A DNA stretch of 64,000 nucleotides from Bog-950 sp046329515 (GCA_046329515.1 JAXLUM010000001.1:1364001-1428000); one strand, 5' to 3'; positions 35,694 to 45,478 are shown, numbered from the stretch's first letter. Translations and numbers: made by a program. The notes: generated by a model from the sequence alone, not told the origin.

Positions 35694-37301
35694 GTGCAAT
35701 CGAATATCTTCGCCGCTGTGAGTCAAAGGCTGATTAATATAATTATTGCAGGTATAAGCATAGCCCTTTTGGGTCTTGTGTTTATTCAAATTAAATGGAT
35801 TAACCAAAGCTACCGGGTAAGGGAGGAAAAGTTTGACCAAAGCGTTTACCTGGCACTGGCTAACGTAGCCCGCGGTATTGAACGCACTGAGGCTTCAGGC
35901 TATTTTGAATCGTTAGGCCTTAACGATTTTGGCCGCAGTATTAATACTATGTATGATACGGTGCAGGCCATTAAAACCTATACTCCCAACTTTACTTTGG
36001 TGGACTCTATAGGCCAGCATGCCATGAAGTTTGGCGTTAGTGATAGCAGCGGCGTATTTGTATCGAAGTTTTTCGGCAGTATAACCTATGTAAAGGAGAA
36101 GGCGGAGAAAATGCACCTGCAAAATGGAGATAAGGACCTTGCCAGCCCTATGACACCCGACCGCGAGCGCCATTTAATAGAAATGCAGTTTAGCAAGTAT
36201 AACCGCCTGTTTCAGGATCTTGCTATGGAGTTTATGCTGGATGATAAGTGCCTTAGCGAGCGTATTAAGACGATAGACCTTGAAAAGCTGGTGAGTGATG
36301 AGTTGAAGAAGGAAGGTATAACTGTGCCTTATGAGTATATAGTATTTGACAAATGGTCGCCCAATGCCATACAAGGCAATATGAAGGTAACTAAGGAAGA
36401 AGCACAGGCTACTAACTTCTACTCCATACCGCTTTTTCCTAATGACTTGTATGAGAATAGCGGCTTCCTGATTCTCAACTTTCCGCAGAAGAAGAATTTC
36501 ATCTTCCAAAGTATGTGGATTATGCTTACCGCCACGGTGGCGTTCATCCTTATAATACTGGCAAGCTTTGGCGGGTCGTTCTATATTATATACCGCCAGA
36601 AGAAGCTTGACCTGTTAAAGACGGACTTTATTAATAATATGACGCACGAGTTTAAAACGCCTGTGGCTACTATATCGTTAGCCAGCCAGATGCTTAAGAA
36701 CGAGCGGATATTAGCAGATAAAGAGAAGATACTGCGCTATAGTAATGTTATAGATGAGGAAAATAAGCGCCTGAGCGGCCACATAGAAAATGTTCTGCAA
36801 ATAGCGCGTATGGACAGGGGAGAATTTAAACTGAAACTGGAAAGCATTAATGTTAACCAGATGCTGGATGATATTTGCGATTCGCTGGAGTTAAGGATAC
36901 AAAATGAGAATGGAAAGCTGGAGCGCGACCTTGCCGCAGAACAGCCAACTATAAAGGGAGATGTGTTTCACCTTACCAATGCCTTTTATAACGTGTTTGA
37001 TAATGCTATTAAATACCGCAAGGAAGAAAGCCTGCTTATAAAAGTAGCTACGCGCAGCACCAACCGCGGAGTTGTTATTACTATAGAGGACAACGGCATT
37101 GGTATTTCGCGCGAAAACCAGAAGAAGATATTTGAAAAGTTCTACCGTGTACCCACCGGTAACATCCATAATGTTAAAGGATTTGGCCTTGGGCTAAGCT
37201 ACGTTAAGGTAATACTTGATACCCATGGCGGCGATATTAAAGTGAGCAGCGAACAGGGTTCGGGCAGCCGCTTTGAAATATTTGTTCCTTTTTCTGCCTG
37301 A
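35694..37301 (+). CDS. sensor histidine kinase
   Basis: A 535-residue membrane histidine kinase. It has an N-terminal membrane helix (about 12-32), a periplasmic sensor region (about 33-275), a second helix (about 278-303), and a HisKA domain with the phospho-acceptor His in MTHEFKTPVATISLA. The HATPase domain has the N box (NAFYNVFDNAIKYR), G1 (DNGIGI) and G2 (GFGLGLSY). The start codon is GTG. An OmpR-type regulator gene follows after 154 bp, and the pair should form a two-component system. The signal is unknown. Confidence 0.93.
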   Translation: MQSNIFAAVSQRLINIIIAGISIALLGLVFIQIKWINQSYRVREEKFDQSVYLALANVARGIERTEASGYFESLGLNDFGRSINTMYDTVQAIKTYTPNFTLVDSIGQHAMKFGVSDSSGVFVSKFFGSITYVKEKAEKMHLQNGDKDLASPMTPDRERHLIEMQFSKYNRLFQDLAMEFMLDDKCLSERIKTIDLEKLVSDELKKEGITVPYEYIVFDKWSPNAIQGNMKVTKEEAQATNFYSIPLFPNDLYENSGFLILNFPQKKNFIFQSMWIMLTATVAFILIILASFGGSFYIIYRQKKLDLLKTDFINNMTHEFKTPVATISLASQMLKNERILADKEKILRYSNVIDEENKRLSGHIENVLQIARMDRGEFKLKLESINVNQMLDDICDSLELRIQNENGKLERDLAAEQPTIKGDVFHLTNAFYNVFDNAIKYRKEESLLIKVATRSTNRGVVITIEDNGIGISRENQKKIFEKFYRVPTGNIHNVKGFGLGLSYVKVILDTHGGDIKVSSEQGSGSRFEIFVPFSA

Positions 37302-37455
37302 TGACCATATACCTATTTTACGATTTTAACGTTGTAATTAACAGAATTGAATGCCTGATGCAGTTGATTGTTAATAAACTATAAGATTTTAACAATTGGC
37401 TAAACGCGCTTTAGTTTTGATAGTTAAACAGTAGAACGTAAAATCCTAAATCACT

Positions 37456-38148
37456 ATGTCAACTAAGAAAAGAATATTGCTGGTAGAAGATGATACCAAT
37501 TTGGGCAACCTCCTGCAGGATTCCCTTGAAATAAAGAACTATGAAGTGGTGCTGAAGCGTAATGGCGAAGATGCTTTTAACGACTTTAAGGTTAATAAAT
37601 ACGATATGTGCATCCTTGATGTGATGATGCCCAAAAAAGACGGCTTTACACTGGCTAAAGACATCCGCCGTATGAACGCTAACATTCCTATCATTTTCCT
37701 TACAGCTAAGGCAATGAAAGAAGATACCATTGAAGGCCTAAAGCTGGGCGCTGATGATTACATTACCAAGCCATTCAGCATGGAAGAGCTTACACTGCGT
37801 ATGGAAAACATATTTAAGCGTTTGCCCAAAGCTGAAGTAAGCACGCAAAACCAGTTTCACCTTGGTAATTTTGAGTTCGATAATACCCTACGTGTATTAA
37901 AGTTTGATGGTAAAGAAACCAAGCTTACTACCAAGGAATCAGAACTGTTAAAGATGTTGGCGGTTTATAAGGACCGTATTTTGGAACGTGAAGTAGCACT
38001 TAATGCCGTATGGGGAACGGACTCTTATTTTGCTGGCCGCAGTATGGACGTATATATAGCTAAACTGCGTAAATACCTTAAAGAAGACCCGAATGTGGAG
38101 ATACAAAACATACACGGCACCGGCTTTAAGCTGATTGTTAAGAAGTAA
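37456..38148 (+). CDS. OmpR/PhoB-type response regulator
   Basis: A 230-residue two-domain regulator. The receiver has the acidic pair (LVEDDTN), the phospho-Asp in MCILDVMMPKKDGF, the Thr switch (IFLTAKA) and Lys (YITKPFS). The DNA-binding winged helix contains TTKESELLKMLAVYKDRILEREV and the GRSMDVYIAKLRKYL recognition region. It is the probable partner of the kinase gene 154 bp upstream, and that spacing leaves room for its own promoter. Confidence 0.94.
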   Translation: MSTKKRILLVEDDTNLGNLLQDSLEIKNYEVVLKRNGEDAFNDFKVNKYDMCILDVMMPKKDGFTLAKDIRRMNANIPIIFLTAKAMKEDTIEGLKLGADDYITKPFSMEELTLRMENIFKRLPKAEVSTQNQFHLGNFEFDNTLRVLKFDGKETKLTTKESELLKMLAVYKDRILEREVALNAVWGTDSYFAGRSMDVYIAKLRKYLKEDPNVEIQNIHGTGFKLIVKK

Positions 38149-38167
38149 TACATACAATTTAGATAGC

Positions 38168-38197
38168 GGCCCCCGGCAACCCCGGGGGCTTTTGTTT
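38168..38197 (+). terminator. terminator of the two-component system
   Basis: The stem GCCCCCGG / CCGGGGGC (38169-38176 with 38182-38189) is followed by TTTTGTTTT. Confidence 0.85.
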
Positions 38198-38297
38198 TAC
38201 ATGAAGGGCTGCTCGACTTCCATTAGGGTCTTATCAACATACGTTAACCGGTTGATGATTTTACTCAAACAATGGCTTTTGGTGTTTGCTTTTGATG

Positions 38298-38305
38298 TAA
38301 TTTAG
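38298..38305 (+). promoter_or_regulatory. candidate -7 box of ccmE
   Basis: TAATTTAG is one mismatch from TAnnTTTG and ends 8 bp before the ccmE ATG. Confidence 0.35.
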
Positions 38306-38313
38306 CGCCCGCA

Positions 38314-38733
38314 ATGAAGAAGTTACATATAGTGCTGATAATAGTGATTGCCCTGGGAGTTGGTGTAATAATTGCGCAAACCGGTGATTATACCACCTAT
38401 GCTAATTTTAAAGAGGCAACACAAAAGGAAGGTAAGGCCGTAAACGTAGTGGGCTATTTGGTTAAGGATAAGGAAATGATTTACGACCCGAAAACCAATC
38501 CTGATTATTTCTGTTTTTACATGACCGATAAGGAAGGTGTTGAACAGAAAGTGGAATACAAAGGAGCCAAGCCCCAGGATTTTGAACGCAGTGAACAATT
38601 GGTAGTAAAAGGAAAAGTAGATGGTGGAGTATTTAAGGCTTCTGAAATTTCTATGAAGTGCCCGTCGAAATATGTGAATGATAATATTGTATTGAAAGAA
38701 AAAACGGATGTAACCGTTAAATCGAAAATTTAA
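38314..38733 (+). CDS. ccmE: cytochrome c maturation heme chaperone CcmE, CxxxY type
   Basis: A 139-residue CcmE. A membrane anchor (about 5-22) is followed by the periplasmic OB-fold domain (NFKEATQKEGKAVNVVGYLV; VVKGKVDGGVFKASEI). CcmE holds heme covalently while passing it to CcmF for cytochrome c assembly. The usual heme-binding His is absent; the site reads M-K-C116-P-S-K-Y120, the CxxxY motif known from the variant CcmE* of some anaerobes and archaea, where Cys is the attachment residue. ccmF follows after 34 bp. The other ccm genes (ccmABC) are not in this window. Confidence 0.9.
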   Translation: MKKLHIVLIIVIALGVGVIIAQTGDYTTYANFKEATQKEGKAVNVVGYLVKDKEMIYDPKTNPDYFCFYMTDKEGVEQKVEYKGAKPQDFERSEQLVVKGKVDGGVFKASEISMKCPSKYVNDNIVLKEKTDVTVKSKI

Positions 38734-38767
38734 TAGCGGGTAACCGCTTTAGGACTCATAACCCCTG

Positions 38768-41335
38768 ATGTTTGATTTTTTAGCGCATCGCTTTGGTGCA
38801 AATGGTTTTATAGGCGAAACACTTTGGATAGGCCACCTCGGTCATTTTTTTATCGTATTCTGTTTTGCTGCATCACTACTCGCATTTCTTTCCTACTTCG
38901 GTGCGGAACTGAGCCGGAATGAAGCACGCAAAGCTTCCTGGCAAAAACTGGCCCGTATAGCCTATATAAGCCAGGCTTCGGCAATTTTCGGCGTATTTGT
39001 ATTACTGTTTATTATGATACTTAATCACCACTTTGAGTATCATTATGCATGGCGCCATTCCTCAACTGATTTACCGCTTAAATACATCATCTCAAGTTTT
39101 TGGGAAGGCCAGGAGGGAAGCTTTCTGTTATGGATGTTTTGGTTGGCAGTTATGGGCATTGTCGGTATGCGCTTACTTCAAAATTATGAGCGGCCTGTTT
39201 TAGGTATTGTAAGCCTTACGCAGGCGTTTTTGGCCAGCATGGTAATGGGCGTTTATATTTTTGGTTTTAAGTTGGGCAGCAGCCCTTTCATTTTGTTACG
39301 TAACCAAATGGACCTTCAGCAAATGGCTCCTGTTGTATTTGCTGATGAAAACAACCTGCATAATTACCTTTCATTTATAAAGGATGGCAACGGCTTAAAT
39401 GTATTGTTGCAGAACTACTGGATGACCATTCACCCTCCGGTATTATTCCTGGGCTTTGCATCCACCACTTTCCCATTTGCATTTGCTTTAGGCAGCCTTT
39501 TGCGCCGCGATTGGGATGGCTGGGTAAAAGCCGCTATGCCGTGGGCTTTGTTCTCCGTAGCTGTTTTAGGCACCGGTATTTTAATGGGTGGTGCATGGGC
39601 TTACGAAAGCTTAAGCTTTGGCGGCTTTTGGGCGTGGGACCCCGTAGAGAACATGAGTTTTGTGCCCTGGTTAATGGTAGTGGCAGGCTTGCACACTTTG
39701 CTTGTTTATAAGTACACAAGGCACAGCGCAATCAGTACTTACGTATTTTTCATTTTAGGTTTTGTGCTGGTTCTGTATTCTACTTATTTAACCCGTAGCG
39801 GCCGCTTGGGTGATACTTCGGTGCACTCTTTTACTGATGATGGCCTGGAACCTCAATTGTTGGCCTACCTTTTCTTCTTTATTGTTGGTTCATTCACCTT
39901 GCTGATTATTCGTTTGGTTAAAGGCGAAATACCTTCTCAAAAGAAAGATGAAGAACTAATGAGTCGCGAGTTCTGGATGTTCATTGGCTCGTTGGTGTTA
40001 TTGTTGTCTGCCATTCAAATGACGTTTACTACGTCCATTCCTGTATGGAACCTCATCTTCCACGAAAAGCTGGCGTTGTTTAAAGATAAAATTGCTCCGC
40101 CTGAAGATGCCGTTCAACATTATAATTCCATTCAAATATGGTTGGGCATTATTGCCGCCATACTTACGGGTTTAGTACAGTTTTTAGCGTATAAAGTAGG
40201 TAAGCCGGGTAAGGGTGTTCGTTGGGCGCTGTATACTTTTGCTGCTTCCTTTGCCCTTTCTATCGTTATTGCCTTAGCAGCCGGTATTAACTTTACGCAG
40301 CAGTATACTATTGATTTAACGGTCCTGTCGCCTTCACTTTACTTTAAGTTTAATTTTATAGCGGCCTACTATGTATTTCTGTTAGCCGGTATATATGCTG
40401 TTTTAGGTAACCTGGCGTACCTGGTATTTGTTATTAAAGGAAATATTAAACTATCCGGCGGCAGTATCGCACACTTTGGGTTTGGTATTTTTCTGTTGGG
40501 GGCTTTAATATCACAAGGCAAAAAGGAAATTATAAGCACCGGCGCACCTATACAGGGCTTGGATGCTAAAGAACGTGCGGAGAATATCCTGTTAATGAAG
40601 GACAGCAGCGACCACATGGGTAATTATACTGTTACCTATACCGGCAGTCGCCAGGAAAAAAAGAGCTCTTACTTTAGCGTTCTGTATAAGCGCATTGATA
40701 ATGGCAATGTGAAAGAAGAGTTTGTGCTTTCGCCTGAAGCATCAGTAATGAAGGGAGGTGCCTTAAACGCTAACCCTGATACAAAGCACTATTTAACGCG
40801 CGATGTTTTTACGCACATCACCTCTATACCTGATAACACTAATCTGAAAGATTCCATTGGTTTTGCTGAGTTGGAAATGCCTGCCAAACCAAACATTCCT
40901 TTGCAGGATTCTTTCCGCTTCCGCCAGAATATTGTGCATGTAGATTCTATTGTGGGCGACCCGCAATTGCCGCCGGGTTATGACCTTACTGATAAACTGG
41001 CCGTAGGCGTTAATGTAAGCGTAACTGCACCCGATGGTATTACTTACCGCGCGCAACCCGTTTTGGTTATTGACCGCGTGCAGGGCACCTTAAACACTGT
41101 GCCTGCAACAATGGATGAGTTAGGCTATACCTTCGAAATTCAGCGCATTGACCCATCCAACAAAAAGCTAACTATAAGCGCGCACTACAAGGAAAAAGCG
41201 CTGGATTATATAGTGCTAAAAGCTATTATTTTCCCTTACATCAATCTGGTATGGTTGGGCGGCATAATTACATTTATTGGGGCCTTAATGAGCATGTGGC
41301 GCCGCGCTAAGGAGAACAAATTAACTACTTCATAA
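38768..41335 (+). CDS. ccmF: cytochrome c biogenesis protein CcmF/CcsA-like
   Basis: An 855-residue, many-helix membrane protein of the CcmF family, which joins heme to the CxxCH of apocytochromes. The tryptophan-rich heme-handling motif is clear (WAYESLSFGGFWAWDPVENMSFVPWL), as are conserved flanking histidines (TIHPPVLFLGF). A large periplasmic domain (about 600-815) separates the last two helices, as in other Bacteroidota. It receives heme from CcmE, whose gene immediately precedes it. Substrates would include the cytochrome c at 17441. Confidence 0.95.
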   Translation: MFDFLAHRFGANGFIGETLWIGHLGHFFIVFCFAASLLAFLSYFGAELSRNEARKASWQKLARIAYISQASAIFGVFVLLFIMILNHHFEYHYAWRHSSTDLPLKYIISSFWEGQEGSFLLWMFWLAVMGIVGMRLLQNYERPVLGIVSLTQAFLASMVMGVYIFGFKLGSSPFILLRNQMDLQQMAPVVFADENNLHNYLSFIKDGNGLNVLLQNYWMTIHPPVLFLGFASTTFPFAFALGSLLRRDWDGWVKAAMPWALFSVAVLGTGILMGGAWAYESLSFGGFWAWDPVENMSFVPWLMVVAGLHTLLVYKYTRHSAISTYVFFILGFVLVLYSTYLTRSGRLGDTSVHSFTDDGLEPQLLAYLFFFIVGSFTLLIIRLVKGEIPSQKKDEELMSREFWMFIGSLVLLLSAIQMTFTTSIPVWNLIFHEKLALFKDKIAPPEDAVQHYNSIQIWLGIIAAILTGLVQFLAYKVGKPGKGVRWALYTFAASFALSIVIALAAGINFTQQYTIDLTVLSPSLYFKFNFIAAYYVFLLAGIYAVLGNLAYLVFVIKGNIKLSGGSIAHFGFGIFLLGALISQGKKEIISTGAPIQGLDAKERAENILLMKDSSDHMGNYTVTYTGSRQEKKSSYFSVLYKRIDNGNVKEEFVLSPEASVMKGGALNANPDTKHYLTRDVFTHITSIPDNTNLKDSIGFAELEMPAKPNIPLQDSFRFRQNIVHVDSIVGDPQLPPGYDLTDKLAVGVNVSVTAPDGITYRAQPVLVIDRVQGTLNTVPATMDELGYTFEIQRIDPSNKKLTISAHYKEKALDYIVLKAIIFPYINLVWLGGIITFIGALMSMWRRAKENKLTTS

Positions 41336-41342
41336 GCCGCGC

Positions 41343-42308
41343 ATGATACTGCCTTCAGAAAAAAGCCTGTTTAGCAACGGAACACATTTACCACATGCTA
41401 TTTACAACGGGCTTATACCTGATGTAAGCACTGCCCATTGGGATAAGGATGGATTTCTGCTTACTAACCGCAGAACCAGCCGCAAAGCCTGGATATTTTT
41501 TGGTGTATACAGCCCTGAGTTAATTTGCGGTATAGCTATAGCCGATGCTGGCCTGGTAGCAAACGCCTTTTGTTATTACTATTCGTTTAGGGATAACAAG
41601 TTCCGGCAGCACAACGCCCTGGTGCCATTCGGTTTTCCGTCTGCTTTTGACCCAAACCTTGATAGCAACTGGAAACTTGGCGACTATACCATAACCACCG
41701 CTAATGGTAAAATAAGCTTGCAGTATAATGGCGATTTCAATTTGAAGATTGAAGCAGAGAACAACACTAACGGCGCAAGCATTGTTGCCCCCTCAGTTAA
41801 CCGGCCGTTTAACTTTACCTATAAAAATGTTTGTTTACCGGCGGAGGTTGCCATTACTGATGGTGGCAGCAACTATGCCGTTAAGGGTAACTATGGTGCA
41901 GTTGATTTTACAAAGGGCTATCCGCCGCGCGAAACCTATTGGAACTGGTTAGCCTTTATTGGCCAAACAGAAAGTGGCAAGCCCCTTGGCCTTAACCTGG
42001 TAAAGCACTTTAATGGCGATATGGAGAACATCCTGTGGATAGATGGCAGCAAGATTGTGCTCTCGAAAGCTGATTTTACTATGCAGCAACCTTTGGATAA
42101 GCAACCATGGGCTATTGCCACGCACGATGGTATTTTAAACTGCACTTTAACTCCTGCAGGTGCCCGTAGTGAGAACGTAAACCTCTTTTTGATGAAGAGT
42201 ATTTTTACGCAGGCTTACGGAAGTATTGCCGGCTCCATTACCCTTAATGGCAGTAGCGAAAAATTCTCAGCCTTCGGTGTGGCCGAAGACCACCTTGCCC
42301 GCTGGTAA
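41343..42308 (+). CDS. DUF2804 protein
   Basis: A 321-residue DUF2804 protein. The recognisable features are an N-terminal RKAWIFFGVYSPELICGIAIADAG block, then many beta strands and NWKLGDY; the family is related to plant tocopherol-cyclase-like and lipocalin-like folds. It has no signal peptide, and no enzymatic role is established. It starts 8 bp after the ccmF stop, so it may be co-transcribed, though a heme link is not evident. Confidence 0.85.
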   Translation: MILPSEKSLFSNGTHLPHAIYNGLIPDVSTAHWDKDGFLLTNRRTSRKAWIFFGVYSPELICGIAIADAGLVANAFCYYYSFRDNKFRQHNALVPFGFPSAFDPNLDSNWKLGDYTITTANGKISLQYNGDFNLKIEAENNTNGASIVAPSVNRPFNFTYKNVCLPAEVAITDGGSNYAVKGNYGAVDFTKGYPPRETYWNWLAFIGQTESGKPLGLNLVKHFNGDMENILWIDGSKIVLSKADFTMQQPLDKQPWAIATHDGILNCTLTPAGARSENVNLFLMKSIFTQAYGSIAGSITLNGSSEKFSAFGVAEDHLARW

Positions 42309-42410
42309 GGCTCCTTCATGTTTTAAGAAAAAAATTAGCGGTTTATCGTCAAATAGCGAAAATTCGCGGAGCAATTCTTTATTTTCACGGGTATTAACCT
42401 CAGCTCAGCA

Positions 42411-43742
42411 ATGAAAAAGAATTTTTTAATCCTTCTATTAAGCGTTTACAGCTTAATACTTTCAGCAAGTACATTCAGCCCGCCATCATCTTACGTAGTT
42501 GACTACAAATTAAAATATTCTTATACGCAAGATTCTATGGACCACGTATGGAAACAGCGCAACATACCGCAGCTTATTGCTCCGGTGCGTAACGGGGTAG
42601 ATATGTATGAGGTAACGTATAAAGGTCTTTGGCTGGATAGCACTTTTATAATAGCAAAAGGTGTAATGTATGTTCCTAAGGTGCAGAAGCCCTCAGCCGA
42701 AATGGTATATTGCCATGGCACCCGTATTTCTATTGCACAGGATTATGGCATACAGGACCTTGAACAGTTTGTGTGTATGATGCACGCTGTTGATGGTTAT
42801 GTTGCTATGTTTCCGTTTTATTATGGCTTAGGAGGAGGAGAGAAGGAGCACGTTTACCAGGATGCATGGACAGAGGCGATGGCTACTATATACATGATTA
42901 AAGCCTGCCGTGAAATTTACCCGAAGATTAATGTAAGTACCACCGGGCAGTTATTTGTAACGGGCTATTCTCAGGGTGGTCATGCGGCAATGGCAACACA
43001 CAAAATGTTGGAAAGCGGTGCTTTTCCTGAAGTTAAATTGACTGCTTCATCACCAATGAGTGGCGCATATGATATGACCGGCGAACAGGCTAAAACCATG
43101 TTCGGGCATTATGACCGTCCGCATTATTTACCGTATCTCATTCTTTCTTATCAGTATGCTTATAACCTTTGGCCGGGTGATGTGTACAGCGTGTTTAAAC
43201 CACAATATAGCCAGCAGCTAAAACAGGTATTCGCACAACCACGCCAATTCGATTATGGTTTTGTGGATTCCATTCTGCCTAAAATACCTGCCGATATGGT
43301 ACAGGACACATTACTGGAAAGGTTTCGCACCGATACCAATTTTGCATTTACCAAAAAGCTGAAGGAAAATTGCCTGGCCATGTGGGTGCCTAAGAAACCC
43401 ATGCAGTTATGCGCCTGTTATGGCGATAATGAAGTAATGTATCAGAATACTGAAGTGGCTTATGAGCACATGGCGGCCTGTGGGGGCAACGTTCACAAGC
43501 GGGTATTCGGCAAACACCTTAGCCATAATCCCTGTGCACCTTTTGCTATCATCTATTCCAAAATGTTTTTTAATCATATACGCGATGGTAAAAAGCATCC
43601 TGAACGTATGGGGGCCAAAGGCTTCCTACTGAAAATTGCTATCAGTATAGCCGACCGCCAGGCCAAGAAAGCTAAAAAGAAAACAGGTAAGGTAGAAGAT
43701 GACCCCCTCGTAAGCCGTAAACGCAAGCATCAAAACAGTTAG
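42411..43742 (+). CDS. secreted alpha/beta hydrolase, lipase-like
   Basis: A 443-residue alpha/beta hydrolase with a signal peptide (MKKNFLILLLSVYSLILSAS). The nucleophile elbow is GYSQGGHA with Ser187. The likely His is H369 or H372 in GKHLSHNP, and an acidic residue is in CACYGDNEV near 345. The closest look is to secretory lipases (LIP family) and cutinase-like esterases. Its substrate is probably an ester or triglyceride. The C-terminal 40 residues are very basic and could be a tail after processing. It may use ordinary Sec export, as no T9SS domain is seen. Confidence 0.82.
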   Translation: MKKNFLILLLSVYSLILSASTFSPPSSYVVDYKLKYSYTQDSMDHVWKQRNIPQLIAPVRNGVDMYEVTYKGLWLDSTFIIAKGVMYVPKVQKPSAEMVYCHGTRISIAQDYGIQDLEQFVCMMHAVDGYVAMFPFYYGLGGGEKEHVYQDAWTEAMATIYMIKACREIYPKINVSTTGQLFVTGYSQGGHAAMATHKMLESGAFPEVKLTASSPMSGAYDMTGEQAKTMFGHYDRPHYLPYLILSYQYAYNLWPGDVYSVFKPQYSQQLKQVFAQPRQFDYGFVDSILPKIPADMVQDTLLERFRTDTNFAFTKKLKENCLAMWVPKKPMQLCACYGDNEVMYQNTEVAYEHMAACGGNVHKRVFGKHLSHNPCAPFAIIYSKMFFNHIRDGKKHPERMGAKGFLLKIAISIADRQAKKAKKKTGKVEDDPLVSRKRKHQNS

Positions 43743-43771
43743 GCTAATCAGAATCATAAAGATTAGCTTTT
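43743..43771 (+). terminator. terminator of the lipase-like gene
   Basis: The hairpin GCTAATC / GATTAGC (43743-43749 with 43761-43767) is followed by TTTTCTTT. Confidence 0.75.
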
Positions 43772-43789
43772 CTTTAGCATTATACCTTC

Positions 43790-43797
43790 TATCTTTG
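43790..43797 (+). promoter_or_regulatory. -7 box of the TPR-cyclase gene
   Basis: TATCTTTG is a full match to TAnnTTTG, 13 bp before the ATG at 43811. An overlapping ATG at 43798 runs into a stop after three codons. Confidence 0.5.
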
Positions 43798-43810
43798 ATG
43801 GCAAGGTAAA

Positions 43811-45478
43811 ATGACTGAGCAAGAATATTTTGAAAAAATTGCTAGGGAAGCTGACCCTTTGATACGTGCAGATTTGCGGGTGAACTTTGCCAATGAGTTT
43901 CCAGATGCTGCAGAGGAAACCATCCTGGAAGTTAACACCAGTGCTCTTGAAGATCTTTTAATAAAGCCCGACAAACTTTTAGAAGCAAAAGCCTCAGTAA
44001 ATATTGCTAATTGCTATATGACCCTGGGTTATGTAATCCGCGCCTTTGAATATGACCAAAGAGCTTACATAATTGGCGAGGAGTTGGGTTTAGATAAGTT
44101 GAAGGCAATTACGCTTAATAACCTTGGCAACAATTACAGCGACATGGACAAGTATGAAGAAGCCTTGTCCCATTTTAAAAAAGCGCTTGAGATTAATCTT
44201 AGGAGTGATTTCGGAGAAAATTTTCTAGCGGCTAACTATTCCAACATAGGGTCTGTTTATTCGCACACCGGCCAGTTTCAAAGCGCTTTGGAACACTTTG
44301 AAAAAGCAGTGCCTTTTAATAAGAAGAACAAAAACTACGATTGGCTTGGCGCAAATTACATTGGTATAGCCAGGTGTTTAGCTGAATTAGGCAGGGTAAA
44401 GGATGGAATAACAATTTTAACTGATGCCATTATTCAGGATGAGTTTCAACGTATACCTAATCGGCTTGCATCAATGTACGAGGAAATTGCGGCCTGCGAA
44501 GTGAAGCAACGAAATTTTGAGAAGGCTGTGGAGCATAATCTCAAATCGTTGGAAGTTAATGGGGGGCGGTATCATGATGATCAGATTCTTGCTTTAAGCA
44601 GGCTGGCTAATTGCTATTATGAATTAGGGCAGTATCAAAAAGCTTTTGATGTGCTGAAAGAGGCAAAGGATTTAGAACGCAAACGATTTTTAGAGGATAA
44701 CACCAAACAAATAGAAAATCTTAAAGCGGTGTTTGACGCGGAACAAAGAAGGAAGGAGGCCGAGTTGTTACGTGTTAAAGCTGAGGAGTTGGAAACCAAG
44801 AACAGAATAATTGAAGAGGAAAAGCAGCGCAGCGACAAACTGTTGTTGAATATTTTGCCTGGAGAGGTTGCGGAAGAGCTAAAGTTAAAAGGCACTGCCG
44901 ATGCCCGATTGTTTAATAATGTTACGGTAATGTTTACCGACTTTAAATCGTTTACCAATATTAGTGAACGATTAAGCCCGCAACGTTTGGTGGATGAGTT
45001 GCATACCTGCTTTAAAGCCTTTGATGAAATTACCACCCGTCATAATATTGAAAAAATTAAAACTGTTGGTGATGCCTACCTTGCCGTAGCTGGCCTGCCC
45101 GTTCCTGATGATGAACATGCAATAAACATGGTTCGTGCGGCGCTTGAGATACGCAACTTTATGCTGGCGCGAAGAGAGGAAATGAAAGACCAAACATTTG
45201 AAGTGCGTATTGGAATACATACCGGCAGTGTAGTAGCAGGTATAGTAGGCGTTAAAAAGTTTGCGTACGATATTTGGGGTGATACCGTTAATACCGCCGC
45301 CCGCATGGAACAAAGCGGGGTAGAAGGAGAGGTGAATGTTAGCGAAGCTACCTTTAAATTAATCGGTAACCGATTCCCTTGTAGCTATCGCGGAGAAATT
45401 GAAGTGAAAAACAAAGGGGTAATGAAAATGTACTTGGTGGAAGGGGCCTCTACAACTTCCCTTTCTGCAAATAATTAA
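43811..45478 (+). CDS. TPR-adenylate/guanylate cyclase (class III)
   Basis: A 555-residue cytosolic cyclase. Residues about 60-330 are tandem TPR repeats (YSDMDKYEEALSHFKKALEI, YSHTGQFQSALEHFEKAV and so on), then a coiled coil (about 310-350), then a class III cyclase domain. Metal ligands are D377 (MFTDFKSF) and D421 (GDAYLAVAG). The specificity residues are K417 (KIKTVGDAY) and D487 (YDIWGDTVN), the adenylate-type combination, followed by N494 and R498 (VNTAARM). It probably makes cAMP in response to a protein bound by the TPRs. There is no membrane segment. Confidence 0.92.
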   Translation: MTEQEYFEKIAREADPLIRADLRVNFANEFPDAAEETILEVNTSALEDLLIKPDKLLEAKASVNIANCYMTLGYVIRAFEYDQRAYIIGEELGLDKLKAITLNNLGNNYSDMDKYEEALSHFKKALEINLRSDFGENFLAANYSNIGSVYSHTGQFQSALEHFEKAVPFNKKNKNYDWLGANYIGIARCLAELGRVKDGITILTDAIIQDEFQRIPNRLASMYEEIAACEVKQRNFEKAVEHNLKSLEVNGGRYHDDQILALSRLANCYYELGQYQKAFDVLKEAKDLERKRFLEDNTKQIENLKAVFDAEQRRKEAELLRVKAEELETKNRIIEEEKQRSDKLLLNILPGEVAEELKLKGTADARLFNNVTVMFTDFKSFTNISERLSPQRLVDELHTCFKAFDEITTRHNIEKIKTVGDAYLAVAGLPVPDDEHAINMVRAALEIRNFMLARREEMKDQTFEVRIGIHTGSVVAGIVGVKKFAYDIWGDTVNTAARMEQSGVEGEVNVSEATFKLIGNRFPCSYRGEIEVKNKGVMKMYLVEGASTTSLSANN

